From Caldilineaceae bacterium (GTDB lineage: Bacteria; Chloroflexota; Anaerolineae; Caldilineales; Caldilineaceae), in contig JACKBC010000011.1 of NCBI GenBank assembly GCA_020634755.1, positions 62,001 through 126,000 of the forward strand: a stretch of 64,000 nt of DNA. Direction: 5' to 3'. The translations under genes were made by a program, and so were the position numbers. This document shows positions 44,870 to 54,500 of this stretch, one piece after another (the first letter of the stretch is position 1; every line of letters begins with the position of its first letter). Under the pieces are notes generated by a model. It saw nothing but the letters and a program-made list of their open reading frames with translations. It did no database searches and was not told where the DNA came from.

Positions 44870-46120
44870 ATGAAGATCCTGTATATTATTCCGACCTTTC
44901 AGCATCCCAAGGTGCGCGGCTCGGACCGCCACTATCACTTTGTGCGCGAGTTGGCGCAGCGTCACCGCATTACGCTGCTGTCGCTCCAACGGGTGGACCA
45001 GATTGCGCCAGAAGCGGTACAAGAGATTAGCGCCTGGGTGGATGAGTTGATCACGTTCAAAGTTGAGCGGAGCGCGGCGACGGGCGTGACTCAACTGTTG
45101 ACAAAAGTACCGGTGGTCGGCAAAACCGTGGCGGAACAAAAGGCCGTGCGCGACAGTGTAGAGCAAATGCGGCGCACTTTCCGCCAGTTGGCCCGTGAAG
45201 GTAATTTTGACCTGGTTTTGTTCCACGGCAAAGATTGTTATCCGGTGATAGATGGCTGGCGCGATCTGCCCATTGTCATCGATTTTTGTGACGCCACATC
45301 ATTACGTGTGCGCACCAAAATGCTCCATGTGTCGCTGCCGCAAAAAGCGTTATTGGGGCTGCGTTACCGGCAGGTTCGCAGCGTGGAAAAGAAGATGATC
45401 CAGGCCACGCCTCATCTGGCCTTTATTTCACAGCGCGATCGTACGGCCGTGCTGGGCGATAATAGCCACGCAGCTGTGATACCCAATGGCATTGACCTGG
45501 ACTACTGGACACGGCGAACGCATAGCCCAGAGCCAAAGACGCTGATTTTTACCGGCGTGATGGACTATTCGCCCAACGAGGATGCGGCTCTCCATTTAAT
45601 TGACAACATTTTGCCCCACCTGCGTAAAGAAGTGCCTGATGTGCGCGTGTTGATTGCTGGGCGCAGTCCCACACCCGCTTTGCAGGAGCGAGCGCGCCTG
45701 CACAAAGAGGTGGTGGTCACTGGCTTTGTGGAAGATATGCGCGACTATCTGGAGCAGGCGGCTGTCTTTGTGGCTCCGTTGCGTTACGCATCTGGCATGC
45801 AGAACAAGTTGCAAGAGGCGTTGGCCATGCAGGTGCCCGTGGTAACTACGTCGGTAGCGGCCAATGGTCTACGTGTGAAAGATGGTCAAAAGCTGCCGCT
45901 CTATGTGGCGGATGCGCCGGAATCCTTTGCGCAGCGCGTGGTGGAGTTGCTGAATCGGCCGGATGAACAGACGCGGCTGGCCACAGAGGGTCGCCAATAT
46001 GCAGAGGCCCACTTTAGCTGGACGCGTAGCGCTACACAGCTGGAAGAAATGTGTATACGGGCAGCAGGCTATGGTTCGTTTTCACCGGCCAGCGGCGCCT
46101 TGCTGCCGACTACAAGTTAA
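44870..46120 (+). CDS. GT4-family glycosyltransferase
   Basis: A 416-residue GT-B glycosyltransferase resembling the group associated with exosortase/EpsH-type EPS loci (starts MKILYIIPTFQHPKVRGSDRH). The acceptor domain has FDLVLFHGKDCYPVIDGW and IVIDFCDATSLRVR; the donor domain has TLIFTGVMDYSPNEDAALHLI, VTGFVEDMRDYLEQAAVFVAPLR and SGMQNKLQEALAMQVPVVTT, the place of the GT4 E-x7-E signature. It adds a sugar in chain assembly; specificity is unknown. It is separated from the deacetylase by 232 bases with Rpt-2. Confidence 0.92.
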   Translation: MKILYIIPTFQHPKVRGSDRHYHFVRELAQRHRITLLSLQRVDQIAPEAVQEISAWVDELITFKVERSAATGVTQLLTKVPVVGKTVAEQKAVRDSVEQMRRTFRQLAREGNFDLVLFHGKDCYPVIDGWRDLPIVIDFCDATSLRVRTKMLHVSLPQKALLGLRYRQVRSVEKKMIQATPHLAFISQRDRTAVLGDNSHAAVIPNGIDLDYWTRRTHSPEPKTLIFTGVMDYSPNEDAALHLIDNILPHLRKEVPDVRVLIAGRSPTPALQERARLHKEVVVTGFVEDMRDYLEQAAVFVAPLRYASGMQNKLQEALAMQVPVVTTSVAANGLRVKDGQKLPLYVADAPESFAQRVVELLNRPDEQTRLATEGRQYAEAHFSWTRSATQLEEMCIRAAGYGSFSPASGALLPTTS

Positions 46121-46311
46121 AAACCTTTTCCCCAGCGTAAGTTGTGTGTTTTCAAAAGTCTCGACCCTGTTGCCCGAATTTTTAGCGACAAGGCTGCCTT
46201 CGTTGCTGCACATATTAGGCCATGTTGACATGTAGGAGAGAACAGTAAAGTTATACTGTACATATCAACATCGCCCAGGTAGTTCGTTTTTGGCCCGCGT
46301 TGTTTTGTGGT

Positions 46312-46392
46312 TAGAACCTATCCGTAAATTCAGGTGTGAATGCTGTGTTATCTCCGCGAGAGCGGTTTGGCGTAAAGAGGTAACGGATAGAT
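46312..46392. repeat. Rpt-4 dispersed palindromic element, copy 2
   Basis: TAGAACCTATCCGTAAATTC ... GAGAGCGGTTTGGCG ... TAACGGATAGATA; matches copy 1 at 38314 in block order, with terminal inverted repeats CTATCCGT/ACGGATAG. The 430-base gap 46121-46550 otherwise has a small CATG-TTGA-CATG palindrome at 46221 and no gene. Confidence 0.75.
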
Positions 46393-46550
46393 ACGTCATG
46401 CTGTCGTGCATATATATTAGAACTGAAGTGTATATGCAAGGTAGCTGCGAGCCCATAAACTGCGTGGATATGTACAGTAACCGTGCTTCATAGTTCTGCG
46501 GCGTAGTTTGCGGTTTGTTGTACGCGTGAAGAAGCATAAGAAGGTTCAAA

Positions 46551-47324
46551 GTGAGTACAAAGAGTCTTTTGGTGGAAAATGAGCGGCGTCCAGGTATTTG
46601 GGCTCGGCTCATTGAGTTTGGCAAGCAAACTGTTGCAGATGGCGTAGAGGCTTGGCAGTTGCCCAAGGCAGCTGTAATAGCCATTATAATCATACCGATC
46701 TTGGTGGCGGCTAGTGGTTTCGGCTTTGCCTTGTTGGGTAAACAAGCATATAAATGGTATATACAGGAGGATGGTTTTGCTGAGAACGTGCAGGTGGTAC
46801 TTCTGTTTTGCACGTTCCTCATGGCGATGGCGGTAACGTATCGAGAATGGTTTAAGGGCACGCGCTGGGTGGCTCTTATGTATGCGCTGCTCTGCTGTGG
46901 CTTTATATTCCTGATTGGTGAAGAATTGACCTGGGGTCAACGTATTTTCAAATGGAGCACCACAGCCACGTTTGCCGCCATTAATAAACAACATGAGACG
47001 AACTTACATAATATTGAAAGTGTGGAGCAGGTGTTCAAGTGGGTACAGCTTTTGGTGGGGGCGTATGGGTTTTTGCTGCCGCTTGTGATCTTCAAATGGC
47101 AGTTGCCGGCATGGCTCAAAAAAGAGCTACCGGCGTTTATCCCACATCCCACCTTGATACCTGCATTTGCCGCTCTGTTTATGTGGCGGCTGTATCGTAA
47201 TCTGCTGCCGGCGCCCAAAGATTTTTACTTCTTCGTATCTGAATACAATGAAGTGCTTGAGTTAACGCTGGCTGTGGGTCTGTTTTTGTTTCTAGTTTTT
47301 CAGTTGCGACGTAAACGCGTATAA
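46551..47324 (+). CDS. Polytopic membrane protein with conserved acidic and histidine motifs
   Basis: A 257-residue protein starting at GTG 46551 after AGAAGG. About six hydrophobic helices are visible (~38-62, 78-97, 104-122, 165-183, 200-220, 230-252). Between them are polar motifs that look conserved: EDGFAENVQ (~75), GEELTWGQRIF (~123), NKQHETNLHN (~145) and SEYNEVLELTLAVG (~225). I recall similar GEE-x-WGQR ... NxxE-xxLHN proteins annotated only as hypothetical in cyanobacteria and planctomycetes. Acidic and His residues near membrane borders would suit a metal-dependent membrane hydrolase, but this is speculation. It lies between the EPS genes and the tail-bearing secreted proteins. Confidence 0.7.
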   Translation: MSTKSLLVENERRPGIWARLIEFGKQTVADGVEAWQLPKAAVIAIIIIPILVAASGFGFALLGKQAYKWYIQEDGFAENVQVVLLFCTFLMAMAVTYREWFKGTRWVALMYALLCCGFIFLIGEELTWGQRIFKWSTTATFAAINKQHETNLHNIESVEQVFKWVQLLVGAYGFLLPLVIFKWQLPAWLKKELPAFIPHPTLIPAFAALFMWRLYRNLLPAPKDFYFFVSEYNEVLELTLAVGLFLFLVFQLRRKRV

Positions 47325-47343
47325 TGTCCTATTTGTAAACTCC

Positions 47344-47424
47344 GTGACTTATGCAGTAGACGCTGGCTGAGTTTGTCTAAGCCAACCGTTTCGCCCTGAG
47401 TCCGTCGAAGGGTGCATAAGTTGT
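47344..47424. repeat. Rpt-2-like element with an internal Rpt-6 arm
   Basis: GTGACTTATGCAGTAG and GGTGCATAAGTTG bound the element, with CGCTGGCTGAGTTTGTCTAAG and CCCTGAGTCCGTCGAAGG inside. The 321-base gap 47325-47645 otherwise contains a CCGCC/GGCGG hairpin around an A8 run (47457-47476) and the ribosome-binding site GAGGAG at 47633. Confidence 0.6.
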
Positions 47425-47645
47425 AAGAAGTTTAGTTCCTGATTTAACCTCTTACCGCCGCGCAAAAAAAAGGCGGTGTAGAGGGTCGTGCATTCCCAAA
47501 AAATTCGCCAATGTGCAAAAGCCAAACATTCTTGTAAAAGAGGGGAGCATCAACAGCATAGCTGTGAATTTCGTGTTATATGGCTACACGTATAAAGTTT
47601 GGTTTTACAGGGCGAACAGGTTGAATAGTTTAGAGGAGATCTTAG

Positions 47646-50600
47646 ATGCATCAAACAAAGCAAGCAGTTAGTGCAACCAGTCGTACGTCGGTTGCCCGTC
47701 GATTTATCTTGAGCACATGTACTGGCTTGATGCTTATGTTCACATTGTGGCTCATGGTCAGCGCCGAAAGTACGCCGCTGAGCGTAGCCGGTTATCTCGA
47801 CTTTTCGTATCAGGGGTGGGATGGCCCTGGCTCTCCCACCGGCGAAAAACAGGAGAGCAAGCTCTGGTGGAACGATGGTTTCTGGTGGGGCTCGTTATTT
47901 AATTCATCCACCGATACTTTTCACATCTACCGGCTCAACTGGGGAACCCAAACTTGGGAAGATTGGGGTGTGGAGCTGGACGACCGCATTGATTCCAAGG
48001 CCGATGTGCTGTGGGATGATACGGCCAAAAAGCTTTATGTGGCCTCGCACGTGGCTGTTCTATCCGACGGCGAAGGCGTGAAAACAGAGGCCAACTGGGC
48101 CCGTTTCTATCGCTATAGCTACGACGCCACGCTGCAAACGTATACCCTAGATGCTGGCTTTCCGGTCACCATCAACGAGGATAAGACCGAATCATTGGTG
48201 ATGGCCAAAGGCTCTACCGGTCGTTTGTGGGTTACCTATGTATCGCGCGGCGACACGCCCAAAGCCAGCGCGGATTACCGCGTCTTTGTCAACTCGTCTG
48301 CTGATGATGGCGCTACCTGGGGTACACCGATTGTCCCCACGCTGAACGTAACGGACACCGCCATTCACGTGAACCGTGGCGACAGTTCAGCCATTGTGGC
48401 CGTTAAGGATCAGGTGGCATTGATGTGGAACAACTCAATTAGCCACACGAATCAGACGCTGCACTTTGCCCTTCATTCCGCTGGCGTGGCAACGGGCAAC
48501 TGGACGCACCAACAGGTTGCCGTACCGGAAGGCGCCGACGACCATATTTCGGTCAAGTCGTTGCAATCTACAGTCGATGGCAAAGTCTTCGCCGCGATCA
48601 AGACCGATGCTGTGACTTCAGATCCATTTTTACCCGAACAGCCGCTAATCACCATGTTTGGCATCGACATTAATAGTGGCGCCAAAATTATGCGGCGGTA
48701 TAGCGCCAACCGCGATAAAGATGCGCGTCCCATGTTGATGATCGATGTGGGTGACCAAGCGAATGCCGGTGACGATAAAGTCTATGTTTTTGTATCCGGT
48801 AAAGAATCCGGCAGCAAGATTTGCTATAAGGTGCTGGATATTAAAACGCCGATTACGGATATGGGAACATTCACTAAGAAAAATTGTGGTGTAAGCTTTA
48901 TTGAGGATCTGGCTTATGACAGCTTCAACAACGCCACCTCCATGAAAACGCCCGCCAGCGAGGTTACCGGTCTGGTCGTAATGGCCACCGATGAGGTGAC
49001 GTCCACCGGGAGCATAACGGGACCGGTACGCGGCCCCAAATTGGTCTATGCCCACGACGTAATGGGCGATCCATCCCCCGTGGTGACCTCGCGCTATCCG
49101 ACGCCGACGGCTTCTGACATTGCGCTGACCGCCGTGGTCACCGCGACTTTTAGCAAGCACATGGTGGCCGCTACGTTTAACCAAACCACGTTTGCCGTGG
49201 AAGATGAGAGCAACACGCTGGTGCCCGGCGCCTATGACTATGATGCCGGCAGCCGCACGATCTACTTTACGCCGGATGCGCCGCTGCGGGCGCTGATGAC
49301 CTACACGGTCAAATTAACCAACGGTATTAAAGACGACAGCAACCAAGGGCTCAACCAGGGCTTTGAGGCTGGGCCGCAGGTTGAAGAGTGGAGCTTTAGA
49401 ACGGAACCGCCGTCGGTGCGCTTTACCGAAGCAAGCTACAGCGCCAATGAGCTAGATGGCTCTGTGCTGGTGACGGCCAGCTTGAATTCGGCTTTGGCCG
49501 TTTCAACCACCGTGCAGGTAGATACGAGCGACAACACAGCCACTGCGGGCAGCGGTGACTACACAGCCACCAGCACCACTTTGACCTTTAACCCGGGTGA
49601 AATGGTCAAGGGCGTCGCCATTCCGATTAATAATGATGCCGCGCTGGAAGGCAACGAAACCTTTACCGTAACGCTGAGTTCGCCCACCAACGTCATGCTG
49701 GGTGAGCCATCTGCCGCTTCCGTCATTATTATTGATGACGATGTAACCTCGGTGCAGTTTAATCCGAGCAGCGTCACCGTCAATGAAGATGCCGGCCAGG
49801 CCACGCTCAACGTCTCGCTGAGCAAGGCAGCTCCGTTCACCGTTACGGTGGACTATGCGTCCAGCGATGGTACAGCCGTAGCGGGCAGCGATTATACCGC
49901 TGTCAACAATACGCTGACCTTTACGCCTGGCGTCACCAGCCGTTCGTTTACCGTGCCCATTATTGATGACACGGCAAATGAAGTTGCGGAAACGATTAAT
50001 TTGGCGCTGAGCAACGCCACGCCCGCCAGCGTCACCATTAGCTCGCTGGGTGGCACGGCTCTGGTGACCGTTGAGGATAACGATACGACACCGACCGTCA
50101 AGTTCAGTGCAAGTGAATACAGCGTTCGAGAAAATGGCGGTTCGGCGGAGATCACCGTTCTGTTGAGCAGCAGCTCAGCCCTGCCTGTCACCGTGCAATA
50201 TGCCACTTCCAATGGCGTGGCCCTGGCCGGCAGCGATTATACGGCGGCGTCTGGCACGTTGACCTTTGCTGCCGGGGAAACCAGCGAGACCTTTACGGTC
50301 GCTATTACCGACGACTCGGTCGGTGAAACGGATGAGCCGTTGAACCTGAAGCTGAGCAGCCCTCAGAATGCTACATTGTCCACGCCCAATACGGCGCAGC
50401 TGACCATTGTAGATGACGATGCTGCACCCACTGTACAGTTTTCGGCGCCCACCTTCACGCGTGGTGAAGGCGGCAGCGAGGCCACCATCGAAGTGACGCT
50501 GAGTGGTCCCTCTGGCCAACTCGTTTCGGTTGATTACGCCACCAGCGATGGTACGGCGGCTGCGGGCAGCGATTATGCCAGCGCCAGCGGTACGCTGCTC

Positions 50601-51152
50601 TTCTCGCCGGGTGAAACCAGCCAGACCTTTGAAGTTCCGGTCTTGGAGGATACCCTGGTTGAAGCTACAGAGACGGTCAATCTGTCTTTGAGTGCGCCTT
50701 CCGGCGCCACGCTGGGCACTCAGTCGATTGCCACGCTGGAAATTCAGGACAATGATGGGGCGTTGCCCGAGGTTGGCTTTAGCAGCGCCAACTTTACGGT
50801 GAACGAAGCCGATGGGACGGCCACCGTGACGGTGAAACTCTCTGAGGCCAGCAGCTTTGCCGTGTCGGTGCAATACGCAATCAGCGCGGGTACGGCGGGC
50901 GCCGGCAGCGACTTTGTGGCCTCTACCGGCACACTTAGCTTTGCCGCTGGTGAAACCAGCAAGACCATCAGCGTTCCCATTATTAACGATGGCGAAGTGG
51001 AAAGCGCAGAAACGGTATTGCTTGCCTTGTCCAGCCCCAACAATGCTGTACTGGGTACACGGGCCAGCGCCACGCTCACCATCAATGATGATGATACCTC
51101 TGGTGGTGAACCGACGGGCGCGAAGACCTTCCTGCCGCTCATTCGGAAATAG
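47646..51152 (+). CDS. Giant secreted protein: shared N-terminal module, Ig-like domain, five Calx-beta domains, LPLI tail
   Basis: A 1168-residue exported protein with a signal peptide (basic ARR, core FILSTCTGLMLMFTLWLMV, cleavage near residue 40). Residues ~45-480 form a module with the signature ESKLWWNDGFWWGS and repeated strand pairs, probably a beta-propeller, shared with the proteins at 51510 and 60549. A Big_5-like Ig domain follows (~480-583: SRYPTPTASDIALTAVVTAT ... IYFTPDAPLRALMTYTV). Five Calx-beta domains (~590-1153) show the DGTAxAGSDYTAxxGTLTF and ET...DDD hallmarks, calcium-binding in the family. It ends KTFLPLIRK, with no membrane helix. Likely a surface or matrix adhesin. 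Strong ribosome-binding site GAGGAG. Confidence 0.88.
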   Translation: MHQTKQAVSATSRTSVARRFILSTCTGLMLMFTLWLMVSAESTPLSVAGYLDFSYQGWDGPGSPTGEKQESKLWWNDGFWWGSLFNSSTDTFHIYRLNWGTQTWEDWGVELDDRIDSKADVLWDDTAKKLYVASHVAVLSDGEGVKTEANWARFYRYSYDATLQTYTLDAGFPVTINEDKTESLVMAKGSTGRLWVTYVSRGDTPKASADYRVFVNSSADDGATWGTPIVPTLNVTDTAIHVNRGDSSAIVAVKDQVALMWNNSISHTNQTLHFALHSAGVATGNWTHQQVAVPEGADDHISVKSLQSTVDGKVFAAIKTDAVTSDPFLPEQPLITMFGIDINSGAKIMRRYSANRDKDARPMLMIDVGDQANAGDDKVYVFVSGKESGSKICYKVLDIKTPITDMGTFTKKNCGVSFIEDLAYDSFNNATSMKTPASEVTGLVVMATDEVTSTGSITGPVRGPKLVYAHDVMGDPSPVVTSRYPTPTASDIALTAVVTATFSKHMVAATFNQTTFAVEDESNTLVPGAYDYDAGSRTIYFTPDAPLRALMTYTVKLTNGIKDDSNQGLNQGFEAGPQVEEWSFRTEPPSVRFTEASYSANELDGSVLVTASLNSALAVSTTVQVDTSDNTATAGSGDYTATSTTLTFNPGEMVKGVAIPINNDAALEGNETFTVTLSSPTNVMLGEPSAASVIIIDDDVTSVQFNPSSVTVNEDAGQATLNVSLSKAAPFTVTVDYASSDGTAVAGSDYTAVNNTLTFTPGVTSRSFTVPIIDDTANEVAETINLALSNATPASVTISSLGGTALVTVEDNDTTPTVKFSASEYSVRENGGSAEITVLLSSSSALPVTVQYATSNGVALAGSDYTAASGTLTFAAGETSETFTVAITDDSVGETDEPLNLKLSSPQNATLSTPNTAQLTIVDDDAAPTVQFSAPTFTRGEGGSEATIEVTLSGPSGQLVSVDYATSDGTAAAGSDYASASGTLLFSPGETSQTFEVPVLEDTLVEATETVNLSLSAPSGATLGTQSIATLEIQDNDGALPEVGFSSANFTVNEADGTATVTVKLSEASSFAVSVQYAISAGTAGAGSDFVASTGTLSFAAGETSKTISVPIINDGEVESAETVLLALSSPNNAVLGTRASATLTINDDDTSGGEPTGAKTFLPLIRK

Positions 51153-51237
51153 TTGATTTGTGGTTTACGCAACGCGTGCACACTTTGTTCGCACATAACT
51201 TGTACACGGGTTGCGTACGTTCTGTAGCTGTAGTCGG

Positions 51238-51419
51238 TAGAGATAGTTCGTAGAGATAGTTCGTAGAGATAGTGAGTAGACATAGGCATGATGACTCATG
51301 CCTATGTCTACGCTGATTCACACACGACAGCCTGATAATTAGTTCTGTTCTTGCCTCATGGCAAGAACGTTCACGCAAAGGCGCAAAGTTCTCTATAATC
51401 GCTTTGCGCCTTTGCGTGA
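51238..51419. repeat. Cluster of tandem and inverted repeats between two giant genes
   Basis: Three tandem 13-base units TAGAGATAGTTCG (51238-51276, last one TAGAGATAGTGAG) lead into a perfect 16-bp palindrome GTAGACATAGGCATGA (51276-51291/51296-51311), then a 9-bp hairpin GTTCTTGCC/GGCAAGAAC (51347-51368) and a perfect 18-bp palindrome of CGCAAAGG type (51371-51388/51402-51419). Paired TTTACGCAACGCG and GGTTGCGTACG ends (51163-51220) resemble Rpt-2. The 357-base gap holds no gene. Confidence 0.85.
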
Positions 51420-51509
51420 GCCGATTCAATTCATGCACTGTTAAGTTTCACTGCCCCCCATCACTCCTCGCATTGCACCTCCAGGGCCTTTCAAAGTAGG
51501 TTTCAAGCT

Positions 51510-54500
51510 ATGTTCCATTTTGCGCGACTAAAATTAAATATTTGGCCCATTTCGGGCGGCTTGATTACGCTTTTCATGGCGTTGGCAATCGGCATCTCTA
51601 CCCCCGCGTTCGCCCAGACCGATATCGGTTATCAGAGTAGTTTTAAGTATCCAAGCGGGATTGGCAGCAACGGCGAAGTTACTGCCGAAAAGCCAGAGAG
51701 CAAACTCTGGTGGAACGATGGGTACTGGTGGGCCAGCATGTGGAGTAATGATGGCAACGCTTATCACATTTTCCGCCTAAAATGGAGCGACCAGAGCTGG
51801 GAAGATACAGGCGTCGAACTGGATAATCGCTCGGACACCAAAGCCGATGCGCTATGGGATGCCGGTAGTGGCAAACTTTACGTGGTTTCGCACATCTGGA
51901 CGCAGACTGGTAACTCCGCCTCGGCGGGCGACCGTGGCGAACTGTTTCGCTGCGGCTATAGCGGTGGCGTCTATTCGCTCGATTCCGGTTTTCCAGTAGA
52001 GGTGAACCAAGCCACCACCGAAGCCCTGGTGATCGCTAAAGATAGCACCGGCACGCTGTGGGTCACCTATGTCGAAAATAGCAAGGTGATGATCAACTAC
52101 ACCGGCGGTGGTGATGACACAAACTGGGGCACGCCCATCCAACTGCCGGTGGGCGGCGATTCCGATGTTGATAGTGATGACCTCTCGTCGATTGTCTCTT
52201 ATGATGGGCATATTGGCGTCATGTGGAGCAGCCAAAAAAGTGGCGCTAAAATGTACTTTGCGGTGCATAAAGATGGCGATGGCAACACCAGTAACGATTG
52301 GGCCTCGGTTAGCGCCTATACCCCTTCGGGCGATGACCATATTAGCTTGCGCTCTTTACAGAGCGATTCGGCGGGTAAGGTTTTTGCTGCCGTCAAAACC
52401 TCATTTTCTTCTAGCTCCAACCCGCCCAAGCCATTTATGGTGGTGCTGGCCTGTACCGCAGGTGATTGTTCCACCGCCAATAACTGGAGCGCGCATACGG
52501 CCTATATGACCGATGAGGGCAATCCCACCCGCCCCATTCTGCTACTAGATACGAGCAACCGCGAAGTCTATATGTTCGTACGCGTTCAGTATGATGGCAG
52601 CAGCGGCGCGATTTATTATAAAAAGAGCAGCCTGGATAATATTAGCTTTGAGAGCGGTTTGGGGACGCCGTTTATCAAATTTGCCGATATGACCAAAACC
52701 AACGACCCCACCTCGACCAAACAGACGGTCAACAGCTCGACCGAGCTGGTGGTGTTGGCCAGCGACCGCGGCAAACGCTATTATCTCCACAACTGTATTA
52801 GCCTGTCGGGCGCAGCTGACTGTACGCAGGGGGGGCAGCCGGCATTCTCCTTTGGCAGCGCTACCTACAGCGTTGCTGAAAACGGCGGCGGCGTCAGCGT
52901 CGAAGTGCGGCTGAGCAGCCCCGTTGCCACCTCTGCTACCATTGAGTATGCCACCGGCGACGGTGCGGCCACGGCGGGCAGTGACTATACAGCCGCCAGC
53001 GGCACGCTGACCTTTGCCTCCGGTGAAACCGGCAAGACCTTCCTGGTGCCGATTTTGGATGACGCACCCGATGAAGCGGACGAAACGATTAGCCTCACTT
53101 TGCAAAATGCAACGGGCGCGCTGCTCGGTACGCCCGCCACGGCTACAGTGACCATTATTGACGACGATCCCAATGTGCAAATTGCTTCCGCCGTCTACAG
53201 CGCTGCGGAAGGCGCCGGCGTCATAACGGCCGATGTGATCATGAGCACGGCGCCCAGCCAGCAGGTTACCGTTGACTGTGCGCTGAGCGGCGGCACTGCT
53301 ACCGTGGGCGACGATTATGTGGATGCGACCGGCACGCTGACTTTTGCGCCGGGTGAAACCCAAAAGAATGTACAAATCACCATTCAGAATGACGCACTGG
53401 ATGAGGATGATGAGACATTCACCTTAACCTTGAACAATCCGACCAACGCCCAGTTGGGCACAATAAGCAGCGCCATCATGACGATTGTGGATGACGACCC
53501 GTCGCCCACCGTCCAATTTGAAAACGCCAGCTACACGGCGGCTGAGGATGCCGGTTTGATGACGGCCAACGTGCTTTTGAGCGTTGCTTCCAGCCGTCCC
53601 ATTACGGTCTCCTATGCCACGGCGGACGGCACGGCCACTGCGGGCAGCGATTACACGGCCGCCAGCGGCACGCTGATTTTTGCGCCGGGCGAAACCAGCC
53701 GCGCGGTTCAGATCAACATTGGCGAAGACGCGCTGCATGAAGCCGACGAAACGGTGATGCTGGTATTGAGCAATCCAGTCAACGCCACGCTGGGCAGCGT
53801 TAATCCCGCCACGTTGACGATTATGGACAATGACGCGGCGCCCGCGGTGCAGTTGGGCAGCAGCGACTTTGTGGCTAACGAAGCCAGCGCCAGCGCCACA
53901 ATTAGTGTGGTGCTCAGCGCATCGGCTGGCCAGACCGTCACCGTCGATGTGACGCCTGGCGGTGGTTCGGCCACAGCGGAAAGTGACTATGTTGGCGGCG
54001 CTATAACGGCGCAATTTGCCCCGGGCGAAACCATCCAGTTTGTGACGTTGACGCTGATTGACGACAGCATGGATGAGGTGGACGAGACCGTGCAGCTGGC
54101 CCTCAGCAATGCCAACGGCGCAGAGCTGGGTGCGTTGACCAGCGGACAGCTCACCATTGTGGATGATGATCTGCCGCCCACGGTTCAATTTGCGCAGACC
54201 ACCTTTGAGGCCGGCGAGGCCAGCGGTACGGCCAATGTTACGGTAACCCTGAGCACGGCTTCGGGCAAACCCGTTAGCGTGGCGTATGCCACCAGTGACG
54301 GTACGGCCAAGGCCGATGCCGATTACACAGCCGTCAGCGGCAGCGTGAATTTTGCGCCCGGTGAAACCAGCAAAGCCATCAGCGTGCCCATTCTTGACGA
54401 TCTACTGGATGAGGGTGACGAAACGCTCGCGCTCACGTTGAGTAATCCGACCAATGCTACGCTGGGTGCGGTGACCAATGCCGTGCTGACTATTACGGAT

